A stretch of 64,000 bases of DNA from Fundidesulfovibrio magnetotacticus (GCF_013019105.1 NZ_BLTE01000001.1:310001-374000), one strand, 5' to 3'; shown: positions 51,888-61,800, counted from the first letter of the stretch. A program made the numbers and translations. The notes: generated by a model not told the origin, from the sequence alone.

Positions 51888-52677
51888 ACACAGACACTGG
51901 GAGCGCTTCACGCGCGCGCAGCGGCTGGCCCGTTTCGCGGTCTACCTGGGGGCCGCGGCCCTGCTGGTCTTCTCGCTCAAGACCGTGGAGGTGATCCCCG
52001 ACTTCCTCCTGGACGCCCCCAAACAGGTGGCGGACCTCCTGCGCCGCATGTGGCCCGTCGACTTCGCGGCCTACCACAAGCAGGACATCCACACCGCCCT
52101 CATCGAAACGCTGAACACCTCCACCCTGGGCACCATCGTGTCCCTGTTCATGGCCGTTCCCGTGGGCATCATGGCCGCCAAGAACATCGTCAACGCGCCC
52201 GTGCTCAACTGGATCGCCAAGTTCATCCTGGTGTCCTCGCGCACGGTGAACACCCTGGTCTGGGCCATCCTCTTCGTGGCCGTGTTCGGCCCCGGCGCGC
52301 TGGCGGGCACGGCCGCCATCGCCTTCCGCTCCATCGGCTTCTGCGGCAAGCTCCTGGGCGAGGCCCTGGAGGAGATCAAGCCCGGCCCCATCGAGGCCCT
52401 CAAGGCCGCCGGAGCGCCCTGGACCAGCATCCTCATCAAGGGTTACTGGCCCCAGGTGGCCCCCGCGTTCTGGGGCATCGCCCTCTTCCGCTGGGACATC
52501 AACGTGCGTGAATCCGCCGTGATCGGCCTGGTGGGCGCGGGCGGCATCGGCGTCTCCCTGGAGAACGCCATGAACATGTTCCGCTGGACCCAGGTGTCGC
52601 TGGTGCTCCTGTGCATCTTCGCCGTGGTGGTGCTGGCGGAGCTTTTCGTCACCAAGATCCGCGAACGCATGATCTGA
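51880..52677 (+). CDS. phnE: Phosphonate-type ABC transporter permease, second
   Basis: 265 residues, paralogue of the gene before it. EALEEIKPGPIEALKAAGAP is the EAA-type loop and GLVGAGGIGVSLENAMNMF the distal signature. Two different PhnE proteins form the heterodimeric membrane part. It is 7 nt upstream of the HAD phosphatase. Confidence 0.94.
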   Translation: MTEHRHWERFTRAQRLARFAVYLGAAALLVFSLKTVEVIPDFLLDAPKQVADLLRRMWPVDFAAYHKQDIHTALIETLNTSTLGTIVSLFMAVPVGIMAAKNIVNAPVLNWIAKFILVSSRTVNTLVWAILFVAVFGPGALAGTAAIAFRSIGFCGKLLGEALEEIKPGPIEALKAAGAPWTSILIKGYWPQVAPAFWGIALFRWDINVRESAVIGLVGAGGIGVSLENAMNMFRWTQVSLVLLCIFAVVVLAELFVTKIRERMI

Positions 52678-52684
52678 GGCCGCC

Positions 52685-53479
52685 ATGCTCCCGCTCAACC
52701 TGATGCCCGCCGAAACGCGGCGGGCCGTGCGCTTCGTGCTCACCGACATCGACGACACCCTCACCACCGAAGGCCGCCTGCCCGGCGTGGCGTACCAGGC
52801 CCTGGAGGACCTGCGCGGGGCCGGGCTGGTGGTGGTCCCCATCACCGGCCGCCCGGCAGGCTGGTGCGACCACATCGCCCGCATGTGGCCCGTGGACGGC
52901 GTGGTGGGCGAGAACGGGGCCTTCTACTTCCGCTACGACCCCGCCGCCCGGCGCATGATCCGCCGCCACCACCGCGACGCCGACCAGCGCGCCCGGGACG
53001 CCCGGGCCCTGGAGCGGCTCAAGGGCGAGATCCTGGCCGCCGTGCCCGGGGCCGCCGTCTCCGCCGACCAGGCCTACCGCGAGGCCGACCTGGCCATCGA
53101 CTTCCGCGAGGACGTGCCCCCCCTGCCCATGGAGGAGGTCCAGCGCATCAAGGCCCTCTTCGAGGCCGCCGGGGCCGTGGCCAAGATCAGCTCCATCCAC
53201 GTCAACGGCTGGTTCGGCGACTACGACAAGCTCACCATGACCCGCCTTTTCTTCCGCGAGGTCCTGGGCGAAGACCTGGACGCCGTGCGCGAGCAGGTGG
53301 TCTTCGCTGGAGACTCGCCCAACGACGCCCCCATGTTCGCCTTCTTCCCCAACTCCGTGGGCGTGGCCAACGTGCTGGACCTCAAGGACCACATGGAGGC
53401 CCTGCCCGGTTACGTGACCGGCGCGCGCGGCGGCGAAGGCTTCGCGGAGCTGGCCCGCGCCCTGGTCTCGGCGCGCTGA
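52685..53479 (+). CDS. HAD-IIB (Cof-type) phosphatase
   Basis: 264 residues. Catalytic DxD motif in FVLTDIDDTLTTEG, IPITGRPAGWCDHIA-type VPITGRPAGWCDHIA (motif II Thr), the K in DYDKLTMTRLFF and the GDSPNDAPMFAFF motif IV. This is the cap-IIB family of mannosyl-phosphoglycerate/sucrose phosphatases and Cof proteins, which hydrolyse sugar or polyol phosphates. It ends the phn operon, so it may dephosphorylate the imported compound. Confidence 0.9.
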   Translation: MLPLNLMPAETRRAVRFVLTDIDDTLTTEGRLPGVAYQALEDLRGAGLVVVPITGRPAGWCDHIARMWPVDGVVGENGAFYFRYDPAARRMIRRHHRDADQRARDARALERLKGEILAAVPGAAVSADQAYREADLAIDFREDVPPLPMEEVQRIKALFEAAGAVAKISSIHVNGWFGDYDKLTMTRLFFREVLGEDLDAVREQVVFAGDSPNDAPMFAFFPNSVGVANVLDLKDHMEALPGYVTGARGGEGFAELARALVSAR

Positions 53480-53635
53480 GCGCGAGCCCTCCGTCCTGTT
53501 GACCCGCGCGGCGAAGCGGCCTATCGCTCGATCATCGCTCCTGGTCCCAAGCGTCACCGGCAGGCGTTCACGTGCGCGCGGGCGGGGCCTCCGCCTCGTG
53601 CGCTCCGGTCCGGCACCTCCACCCCGGAGGCCCTG

Positions 53636-54241
53636 ATGCACCCTCGCACCTTTGCCCCGAATTTCCTGGCCCTGCCCGCCCTCCTCGTCCTGGCCCTCTC
53701 CCTGGCCGCGCCCCTGGCGGCCCAGACCCCTGCCCCGGGGGACATCCTGCATTCCCCTTCCGGCCAACTGAGGATCGAAATCACGCGCATCCCCGAGAAG
53801 AACGAGGCCTGGCTGGTCTCGAGCCGCGACGGGCAACGGCGGCTGCTCCACCGCTTCCCGCGCGATCTCGACGCCGTCTTCTCGCCCGACGACAGCCGCA
53901 TCGCCCTGGTGGACTGGGAATCCAGCGACCGCGCCGTGGTGCTGGTGTTCGAGCGTCGGCGCGACCTGGAGTACGCCCGCCTCGACGCGGACGTGGACAC
54001 GCCCGCCTGGAAGGCCTGCGCCCGGAGCCTGGGCGTGCCCGGCCCCGAGGTCTTCGCCAACCGCTACACCGCCGCCCTCTCCTGGTCGGGCGACTCCGGG
54101 GCGCTGCTGCTGCGCCTGACGGGAATGCTCGAAACAGGCGAATTGCTGAGCGGGTTCCACTGCATCTACGACCTCGCCGCCCGCAAGGTGCTCCTGGACC
54201 TGGCCCGCATGAACAAGACGGCCCTGGCGCGACGGCCCTGA
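53636..54241 (+). CDS. Exported protein of unknown function
   Basis: 201 residues starting at ATG 53636 (GGAGG 6 nt upstream). A long N-terminal signal peptide (FLALPALLVLALSLAAPLAA) precedes PGDILHSPSGQLRIEITRIP, DAVFSPDDSRIALVDWESSD and ALSWSGDSGALLLRLTG, a repeated pattern like beta-propeller (TolB/WD-like) blades. No named family. Independent of the phn operon, which ends 156 nt upstream. Confidence 0.65.
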   Translation: MHPRTFAPNFLALPALLVLALSLAAPLAAQTPAPGDILHSPSGQLRIEITRIPEKNEAWLVSSRDGQRRLLHRFPRDLDAVFSPDDSRIALVDWESSDRAVVLVFERRRDLEYARLDADVDTPAWKACARSLGVPGPEVFANRYTAALSWSGDSGALLLRLTGMLETGELLSGFHCIYDLAARKVLLDLARMNKTALARRP

Positions 54242-54384
54242 CCCGGTCCGCGCGGGGCCAGGGCGCATCCGGCGCAATCCCTGCTGGTCCGCAGCCCGCT
54301 GTTATGACAGGATGCCATCTTCCGCCGCTTGGCGCGTGAAGTTGGCCAAGGTCCCATCCAGGTACCGGACGAAGGAGTGTCGGC

Positions 54385-55635
54385 ATGCGCAAGGCCTCGA
54401 TCCATCGGATGCTTGTCGCCAGGCTCTTGCTGGTGTTCGTCCTGCTGTCGGCGGTGGTTTGCGCCTTCGACTACTACTATGAGCTTGAAAAGGTGGACGA
54501 GCACGTCCTGCGTCTGGCCCTGGAGGAATCGAGCCACTTCCGGGAGGATGAGGTGCGCTACGTGCGCGACGGCGACCTGCGCCGCCTTGAGGCCGGCGCC
54601 CGGGAACACCTGATGACCAGCGCCTTCATGATCATCGAGTTCTACGACGCGAACCGAAAGCCCCTGGTTGAGGTGACGAAGCCCGAAGCCGCCTCCATCG
54701 AGGAACAGTTCAACAGACTCGCCCACCAGGACCTGCTGGGCGACGCGCCCAGGTACCGCAAGCTCGAACACCAGGGACGCCTCTACCTCCGGGTTGCCGC
54801 GCCGCTGGCTGTCGATGGGAGCGTCGCCGGGTATTTCGAAGGCATCTACGCGGTGGGGGAGGCCGAATTTGCCCGCATCCGGGAGCAGATGGCCTTTTCC
54901 CTGCTGAAGGTCGTTGCCGTGGTCTTCGTGACCACCCTGGCGCTCTACCCCGTGATCCTGGCCCTCAACCGGCGCGTGCTCGACTACGCCGGTGTGCTGC
55001 TGGAGGCCAACATCGGCGCGCTGGAATCGCTGGGCAACGCCGTGGCCAAGCGCGACAGCGACACCAGCGAGCACAACTACAGGGTCACGCTCCAGGCCAT
55101 CGCCCTGGCCGAACGCCTGGGCCTGGACAGGCCGACACTTCAGGAACTGGTCAAGGGCGCGTTCCTGCACGACGTGGGCAAAATCGCCATCAGCGACGCC
55201 ATCCTGCTCAAGCCCGGCAGGCTCACGGAGGAGGAATTCGCCGTCATGCGCACCCACGTGGCCCACGGCGTGGACATCCTGAGCGATTACCAATGGCTGA
55301 AGGAGGCCGTCCACGTGGTGGAATTCCACCACGAAAAGTTCGACGGCTCGGGATATGTCCGGGGCCTCAAAGGGCGCGACATCCCGGAGACCGCCCGGAT
55401 CTTCTGCATCGTGGACGTGTTCGACGCGCTCACTTCCAGGCGCCCCTACAAGGAACCGTTCTCCTGCGAGACGGCCCTCGCCATCCTGCGCGAGGGCAGC
55501 GGCACGCATTTCGACCCGGACTGCCTGGAGGCTTTCCTGGCCATCGCGCCGGAGCTTCACGAAGCCCAACGGACCATGGACGAGCGCACGCTCAGGACGC
55601 TCCTGCGGGCGAGAGTGCGCGCGCTGTTCGGCTAG
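54385..55635 (+). CDS. Membrane HD-GYP domain protein (c-di-GMP phosphodiesterase type)
   Basis: 416 residues. Membrane helix 10-30, an extracytoplasmic sensor domain 31-170, second helix 172-194, then an HD-GYP domain 210-416. The HD pair (LHDVGKIAISDAIL, 262-263) and HVAHGVDIL metal ligands are intact. The motif HHEKFDGSGYVRGLKGRDIP keeps HHE and GxGY but has V where the family has P (GYP). It should degrade c-di-GMP; the substitution may alter affinity. SD GGAGT-like upstream of ATG 54385. Confidence 0.88.
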   Translation: MRKASIHRMLVARLLLVFVLLSAVVCAFDYYYELEKVDEHVLRLALEESSHFREDEVRYVRDGDLRRLEAGAREHLMTSAFMIIEFYDANRKPLVEVTKPEAASIEEQFNRLAHQDLLGDAPRYRKLEHQGRLYLRVAAPLAVDGSVAGYFEGIYAVGEAEFARIREQMAFSLLKVVAVVFVTTLALYPVILALNRRVLDYAGVLLEANIGALESLGNAVAKRDSDTSEHNYRVTLQAIALAERLGLDRPTLQELVKGAFLHDVGKIAISDAILLKPGRLTEEEFAVMRTHVAHGVDILSDYQWLKEAVHVVEFHHEKFDGSGYVRGLKGRDIPETARIFCIVDVFDALTSRRPYKEPFSCETALAILREGSGTHFDPDCLEAFLAIAPELHEAQRTMDERTLRTLLRARVRALFG

Positions 55636-55776
55636 CGGGGCTCGGGGAAACCTCGGCTGGGGGAACGGCTCCCAAGGCGGCGGCCGGCCCGGGCAGGGCT
55701 TGGGCGACGCGTCACTCCTCGCCGAGGCCGGGCGACCGGCCTCGCGACGCGGGCAGGACTCGGGGGGCCCGGGTCG

Positions 55777-55796
55777 GGCGTACGCCTTCGTACGCC
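55777..55796. terminator. Hairpin between convergent HD-GYP and GGDEF genes
   Basis: Perfect 8-bp stem GGCGTACG / CGTACGCC with loop CCTT, midway between the two convergent stop codons. No T tract; a bidirectional terminator is likely from position. Confidence 0.5.
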
Positions 55797-55827
55797 GACG
55801 GATGCGGGACGGTTGCGGACCCGCCGT

Positions 55828-57222
55828 TCAGCCCTGGCAGACCCTGTCGCGTCCGGCGCGCTTGGCCTCGTAGAGGGCCTTGTCGGCGCGGTGGAGCAGG
55901 TCGTCGGCGGAATCCGCCTCGCGCACGGAGGCCACCCCTGCGCTCACGGTCTGGGGCCTGCCGCTCTCGAAGGCGCTGCCCTTTACGGCCAGGCGCACGC
56001 GTTCGGCCACCACCAGGGCCTCTTGGGGGCCCGTCTCGGGGCAGAGGATCAGGAACTCCTCCCCGCCCCAGCGACCCAGCATGTCCGTGCCGCGCAGGCT
56101 GTTCTGGGCCGCGCGCGCAACGGCCACCAGGACACGGTCGCCCATGAGGTGGCCCAGGTCGTCGTTGACGGACTTGAAGCTGTCCAGGTCCAGCATCACG
56201 ATGGACAGCGGGCGGGCGTAGCGTCTGGCGCGCTCCAGCTCCCGGGCGAACTGTTCGTTCATCTTCAGGCGGTTGGGCAGCCCGGTGAGGGTGTCGGTGA
56301 GTGAGCGGCGCGTCAGCTCCTCGTTGTGCCTGCGCAGCCGCCAGTTCCAGACCGCCGCCAGGACCAGCAGCGCCGCCACGCCCGCGCCCACGCGCCAGAT
56401 GAGCGCCTTGCTCACGCCTGTCTGCACGTTGATGGAGACGTGCCGGTTGACGATCTGCTCGCGCTCCTGGGGGGTGATGGTGCGGATGGCCCGGTCGAGC
56501 ACGTCGCGCAGCATGGGGTCGTTCTTGGCCACGCCCATGCGCAGTTGGTTGGCGTAGCCCGGCAGCTGCCCAGCGATCTTGAGGTTGAAGAGCCCTTCCT
56601 TCTTGATGGTGTAGGCCGCCACGATGAGCGAGCGCATGGTCATGTCGGCCTTGCGGTCCGAGACCATGGCGATGGCCTCCTCCTCGGTGTCGGTGACGAG
56701 CACGCGCAGGTTGGGGTAGTCGCGCCGGATGCGCTCCTCCATGGCGGTGCCCTTGGGGAAGACGATGGACTCGCCCGTGAGCCCCGCCGGGTCGCTGATG
56801 AAGGCGTGCTCCTCGCGCGTGATGAAGACGTTGGGGTCGCTGAAAAGCGGCTGGGTGAAGACGAGCCATTCCTCGCGCTTGGGAGTCTGGTTAAGGAAGC
56901 TCAGGACCCGGCAGAGGCCCTGGCGCGAAGCATCCAGGGATTCGTCCCAGTCCTTGGTGCGCGTCAGCTCGAACTCGATGCCCGCGCGGCGGCCCACCAG
57001 GGCCACCAGGTCCGCCGCGATGCCCTCGTGCTGGCCCTGCGGGTTGATGCGCTCGAAGGGAACCCAGTCCGGGTCCACGCAGAGGGTCACGCGGCCCAGG
57101 GAGCGGATGTAGTCCTGCTCCACCTCGGTGTAGACCTGGGCCAGCGATGGGCCGGGCGCGAGGCAGAGAAGGAGGGCAAGGACGGCAAGGAGCGCGAAGG
57201 CGCGCCAGGAGAGGCGGGGCAT
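55828..57222 (-). CDS. Substrate-binding domain-GGDEF protein (diguanylate cyclase)
   Basis: 464 residues from ATG 57222. Signal/anchor helix at the N-terminus, a periplasmic amino-acid-binding-type domain (SBP_bac_3: RVTLCVDPDWVPFERINPQG, IVFPKGTAMEERIRRDYPNL) to about 265, membrane helix 274-292, then GGDEF with GRWGGEEFLIL (386-390) and I-site RGTD (377-380) in the position for product inhibition. It likely makes c-di-GMP when its periplasmic domain binds an amino acid-like ligand. Convergent with the HD-GYP gene, so opposite activities meet here. Confidence 0.92.
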   Translation of the reverse strand: MPRLSWRAFALLAVLALLLCLAPGPSLAQVYTEVEQDYIRSLGRVTLCVDPDWVPFERINPQGQHEGIAADLVALVGRRAGIEFELTRTKDWDESLDASRQGLCRVLSFLNQTPKREEWLVFTQPLFSDPNVFITREEHAFISDPAGLTGESIVFPKGTAMEERIRRDYPNLRVLVTDTEEEAIAMVSDRKADMTMRSLIVAAYTIKKEGLFNLKIAGQLPGYANQLRMGVAKNDPMLRDVLDRAIRTITPQEREQIVNRHVSINVQTGVSKALIWRVGAGVAALLVLAAVWNWRLRRHNEELTRRSLTDTLTGLPNRLKMNEQFARELERARRYARPLSIVMLDLDSFKSVNDDLGHLMGDRVLVAVARAAQNSLRGTDMLGRWGGEEFLILCPETGPQEALVVAERVRLAVKGSAFESGRPQTVSAGVASVREADSADDLLHRADKALYEAKRAGRDRVCQG

Positions 57223-57419
57223 GCCGCCACCAGGGGGCGCGAAGCGCGCACGACGGGGGCCACGTGCCGGAAGCAGGGACGGAGCAACCGCTAAAGGCAC
57301 GCTCGCGGCGAGGGGGCCTCGCGGCGCGTAAGACTTGGCGCGCGGACAGACCAGCGAGTGCATTATTCCTTCTAGGGGACGGGGGGGAGGGAAGTCAATG
57401 CACGAGGCACCTGCTCCGT

Positions 57420-57776
57420 TCATTTAGGAAGGATCATTTGATCATACCTTTCACCAAGCAACATTCTTGCCCCATCACCATTCCCAGAGAAACTCAAATA
57501 TATCAGATAGGGAGCGAGCACGGAAATGCCTCCTAACAGACCAAGGACTCCGAGCAGTATTCCATATGATGAGAACCTATTACGCCACGCCATCCAAATC
57601 GCTGAAAGTACAAGAAGACTCGTGAAATCAGCATTGAACTGACCAGCCCAGCTCAGATCATATATATCTCCGAAGAAAACATCGATAAAACCCCACCCTC
57701 TCCTGCCTACCACGGCAACAGTATACGGAACAATAAACCCAACCAGACACATCAGCAATACGCGAAAAGCATTCAT
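57420..57776 (-). CDS. Small membrane protein (DUF2834-like), AT-rich
   Basis: 118 residues from ATG 57776, 6 nt after GGGAGG. Three membrane helices (LLMCLVGFIVPYTVAVV, FTSLLVLSAIWMAWRN, GILLGVLGLLGGISVLAPYL) with IYDLSWAGQFNADFTS between the first two. The layout VPY...W-GQFN-DF...LW-WR...LLG-GG matches DUF2834 proteins. Function unknown. Divergent from an XRE regulator, from which 91 bp separate it. Confidence 0.7.
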   Translation of the reverse strand: MNAFRVLLMCLVGFIVPYTVAVVGRRGWGFIDVFFGDIYDLSWAGQFNADFTSLLVLSAIWMAWRNRFSSYGILLGVLGLLGGISVLAPYLIYLSFSGNGDGARMLLGERYDQMILPK

Positions 57777-57792
57777 GGCCATCCTCCCGACT

Positions 57793-57845
57793 GATTGTTT
57801 GCATCACGACAAAGGCGAGTGTAGCCTCCTTGGGAGCAAACAATC
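57793..57845. promoter_or_regulatory. Split perfect inverted repeat between divergent genes
   Basis: GATTGTTTGC (57793-57802) and GCAAACAATC (57836-57845) are perfect 10-bp inverted copies with a 33-bp spacer, about four helical turns centre to centre. They lie in the 91-bp gap between the membrane protein and XRE genes. A shorter inverted repeat TTACCT-ACA-AGGTAA (57848-57862) overlaps the XRE ribosome-binding site. Both look like operator sites for autoregulation. Confidence 0.65.
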
Positions 57846-57867
57846 CATTACCTACAAGGTAAATGAC

Positions 57868-58683
57868 ATGACCACCTCCCATGACCTTCCCTCCAAGGGG
57901 GGGAGCATCGGCGACACCATACGCCTTTGGAGAAAAAACAGGAAAATCAGCCAGATGGACCTTGCGCTCAACATTGATACGTCCGCGCGACACCTGAGTT
58001 TCGTGGAGACCGGCAAATCCAGACCGAGTCGTCAACTTATCATTCGCATCGCGGAATCATTGAACATGCCGTTCAGGCATCGCAACGCGTTGCTGACGAT
58101 GGCGGGGCACACGCTTGAACGCGAGCCTTTACCCTTTGACGCTGAATCTATGACAACCATCCGTCAAGCGTTGCAGCGTCTGCTGGACACCCACGAACCT
58201 CTTCCTGCATTTGTTGTCGACTCTGCATACAATATAAAGATGAAAAACTCTGGATACGCCAGACTTGTCGCGTCACTGACAGGAGCAGACGCCCTCAAGA
58301 AATACACGAACGTATACCTCTTGACATTTTCAGAAGATGGCCTCTGCAACCGCATCATAGACTGGCCTCGTGTCGGCAGGTTCATGCTGGACAGATTGAA
58401 GAGTGAAGCGTCATTCCATCAGGATGCAAGACTTTTTTCGCTTTACAATACCTGTAACGGTTTGTTTCGCAACACCCCGGAGGTTAATGAACCAAGTCTC
58501 AACGACCTCCCCGTATTGCCGCTCATGTTTGAACACAAGCCGACGCCATTGAGTTTCATCACAATGATCACCACGTTGGGAACGCCTCTCGACGCCGCGA
58601 CCCAGGAGCTGCGCATCGAATCGCTCCACCCGTCAGATGAAGCGACAAAACTTCTGTTCACCAAAGCGGCGGCACTCGTCTGA
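57868..58683 (+). CDS. XRE regulator with MmyB-like ligand-binding domain
   Basis: 271 residues. N-terminal helix-turn-helix (SIGDTIRLWRKNRKISQMDL, then STSARHLSFVETGKSRPSRQ in the order DTSARHLSFVETGKSRPS) and a C-terminal MmyB/MltR-type domain (LPAFVVDSAYNIKMKNSGYA, FHQDARLFSLYNTC) that in this family binds a fatty acid or antibiotic-like ligand. Start ATG 57868 has AAGGT upstream. The gene is AT-richer and lysine-richer than the surrounding region, as is its divergent partner. Confidence 0.88.
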   Translation: MTTSHDLPSKGGSIGDTIRLWRKNRKISQMDLALNIDTSARHLSFVETGKSRPSRQLIIRIAESLNMPFRHRNALLTMAGHTLEREPLPFDAESMTTIRQALQRLLDTHEPLPAFVVDSAYNIKMKNSGYARLVASLTGADALKKYTNVYLLTFSEDGLCNRIIDWPRVGRFMLDRLKSEASFHQDARLFSLYNTCNGLFRNTPEVNEPSLNDLPVLPLMFEHKPTPLSFITMITTLGTPLDAATQELRIESLHPSDEATKLLFTKAAALV

Positions 58684-58703
58684 AGCCCTGCGGCGCAACA
58701 AAT

Positions 58704-58729
58704 AAGGCGGCCCCTCGCGGGGCCGCCTT
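58704..58729. terminator. Terminator downstream of the XRE regulator
   Basis: Perfect 11-bp stem AAGGCGGCCCC / GGGGCCGCCTT with a TCGC loop, followed by TTTCG; 20 nt after the stop. Convergent with ppsA, so it may serve both strands. Confidence 0.8.
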
Positions 58730-58810
58730 TCGTATTCTCTCTGTCCGCTCACCGAAGGGCTATCCCTCCGGCCGCCGGGCGCTTCGCGCTCCGGCGTCTC
58801 GTCCCTGGCG

Positions 58811-61800
58811 CTACCAGGTCTTCTTGCGCTGTTCTTCCAGGGCCTTGGCCTGTTCTTCCCAGTCGCTGAAGCCGGCGTGGTAGAGGGAGTCGCCCACGGT
58901 CTTCTCCCAGTCCCACACGGCGTAGATCACCGGTTTGTGGAAGGCCGCGCGGAACTTCTCCAGCTCCTGGCGGTAGAAGCTCTCCTTGGGGGTGTCCAGG
59001 TGGTCGCGCAGCTGGCCGGAGAGGCGGGTCTGCTCGCCCTCGTACCATTCGTTCAGGTCCTTGGCGGTGTTGTACTTCTTCAGGATGTGCTCGTACTTGT
59101 GCGACTTGAGCAGCTCGTGCAGGCGGTGCAGGTGCTGCTCCGCGATCCAGCCGCCCAGGCGCGACACCGGGATGTTCAGGGCCTCCACGGCGGCCACGTC
59201 GAACTTGGTCTGGTAATAGGTGTCGGGCACCACCGAGGCGCTCACGATGCCCGCGATGGACACCAGCCCCCGCAGGATCAGGCTGTTGGACACGCCCTGA
59301 CCGCAGAAGCCCACCTTCTTGCCCATCTTCTGTCCGGTGAAGATGGTCACGAGGATGGCCCAGACCACGGCCGGGTCCTCCTCGTCGTAGATGTGCTTGA
59401 GGCTGGAGTTGTCGCGGTCGGTGGCAAGCACCATCTGGGTCATGTCGTTGGAGCCGATGGAGAAGCCGTCGAACTCCTGGATGAACTCCTTGGCCAGGAT
59501 GGCGTTGGAGGGAATTTCGCTCATCATGTGCAGCTTCAGGCCGTCCTCGCCGGAGCGCATGCGGTGCACGCGCGAGAGGTAGCGGCGCATGGAGCGGGCT
59601 TCCTCGAGCGTGCGCACGAAGGGCAGCATCATCTGGAGGTTCTTGCCCCCGAAGATGCCCCGGGCCAGCTTGAAGGACTCGATCTCCCAGTCGTGGATGT
59701 TGCGCGAGACGCCCCGGTAGCCCAGCATGGGGTTGTCTTCCATGTGCTCGAAGAGCATGCCGCCCACGAGGTTGCGGTACTCGTTGGACTTGAAGTCCGT
59801 GGTGCGGTAGATGATGGGCTTGCCGTAGAAGGCCATGGCGAAGAGCGAGAGGTTCTGGGCCAGGGTCTGGACGTAAAGTTCCTTGCCGGTGCGGTAGCCC
59901 CGGGAGCGCAGCTGCTTGGCGATGCGCCCGGGCAGGGTGCTCACCTCTTCCATCTCGCGCTGGATGCCCACCTGGCGGGCGATCTCGGCGCGCATGGTCT
60001 TGATCTTCTCCAGGGTCTCCACGATGAAGGGCTCGGCGGCCACGGCCTGGGCGCGCTCGGCCACGTGGGCCTTCACTTCCATGCGGCGCTTCACGGCGTC
60101 GGCGTGGGTGGAGGTGTCGTTCAACTCCTCCCAGTAGCCCAGGATCACGGCCACGTGGTCTTCCAGGCTCACGGAGGTCTTGAGCACGTCCAGGCGGCGG
60201 GTGGCGTTGCCCAGGTATTCGTCGAGCTTCTTGTCGAGCTCGCGCAGCTTGCGGTGGATGGCCAGCACCTCGTCGGTGCCGCGCGCGCCCTCGCGCTCGG
60301 TGAGGTGTTCAAGCTCCTTGGTGAGGCCGGTGACCAGGCCCACGTACTGGCGCAGCTTCAGGTCCATGGGGATGTAGCCCGCGGACATCTGCTCCTTGAT
60401 CACCTTGGTGAGGCGCTGGTCGTACTCGTGGAGCTTCTTGTCCACCAGCTGGTTGAGCACGCCCTGGTCGTAGGCTTCGAGGGCCATGGGGTGCACGCCG
60501 ATGTTGCCCAGCATGAACTCGGCGCGCAAGAGGCCCACCTCGAAGTCCGGCATCATGCGCAGGCGCGAGAGGAAGAGCGCCTGGCCCACGTCGGCCAGGA
60601 TGAGGCCCACCTTGGTCTTGGTTTCGGGCAGCTTGGAGAGGTCCATCTCGCCGCCCACGGCGATGAGGGGCAGAAGCCCCCGGTAGGCCACGCCGCGCGA
60701 GCCGTCCACCGTGACCTCCTGGCCGTCCAGGGAGCGCAGCAGCTCGGAGCGCTGGATGCCGATGACGGCCGGGATGCCCAGCTCGCGGGAGGTGATGGCG
60801 GCGTGGGAGGTGTCGCCGCCCACGTCGGCCAGGATGGCCGAGGCCACGCGCATGCCGGGCACCATGTCCGGGTCGGTGCGTTCGGCGGCGAGGATGTCGC
60901 CCTTGTTGATCTTGTTGAGCTCCAGGGCCGAGCGCAGGAACTTCACCATGCCCTGTCCCGCGCCGCGCGAGGCCCCGTTGCCTTCGAGGATCACCTCGGC
61001 GCGCACGAGGGCCTTGGGGTCCACCTCCATGCGGCGCATGAAGATGGTGTCGGGGTGCAGCTCGAACTCTTCGTTCCAGCGGGTCTCGGGGCGGGCCTGC
61101 ACGAACCAGAGCCGCTCGGACTGGTCGATGCAGAACTCGGTGTCCATGATCATGCCGCCGTAGGCCACGGAGATGGCGCGCACGCCCCGGGCGACCTCCT
61201 CGGCCTGGGCCAGGGAGAGCGCCCAGCGATAGGCCTCCAGCTCGTCCACGGGGACGATCTTGGTGCCGCCGCGCTCGTCGTAAATGATCTTCTTGTCCTT
61301 GAAGCCCATGAAGCGGATGACCACCTCGCGGGCGTCCTCGCTCTGGAAGACGAAGAGCTTGTCCGGGGTGACCATGCCGCCCACCACGGCCTCGCCCAGG
61401 CCGTAGGAGCAGTCGATGGAGACGAGATCCTTGCGGTCGGTGCCGCGGCAGCCGGTGGCGGTGTCTGCGGAGAAGGCCGTGCCGGAGATCACGGGGTTGA
61501 TCATGCGCATGAGGCACACCGAGAGGGAGGTGTTCTCGATGGCCCATTCCTGCTTGGCCTTTTCGGCGATTTCGTCGTCGCCGGTGCGCTCGGCCAGCTG
61601 CACGGCGTCGAGAATGGCCTCGCGGCGGTAGGTCATGGAGCGCAGGTTGTAGGCCGAGGAGCAGTCCCACTGGTAGGCCTCGACCACGCGGTCGTCGCCC
61701 ACGATGTTCAGATAGGTGTCCTGGAGGCCCGCGAAGGCCTTCTTGCGGGAGTCTTCCCCGGCGGCGGAGGAGCGCACGGCCACGGGCACGTCTTCCAGGC

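Noticed and set aside
54300-54335. Sigma54 promoter (TGGCGCG...TTGGC) upstream of the HD-GYP gene
   Set aside because: The GG and GC elements are out of the required 10-nt spacing by one base, so the match is likely by chance.
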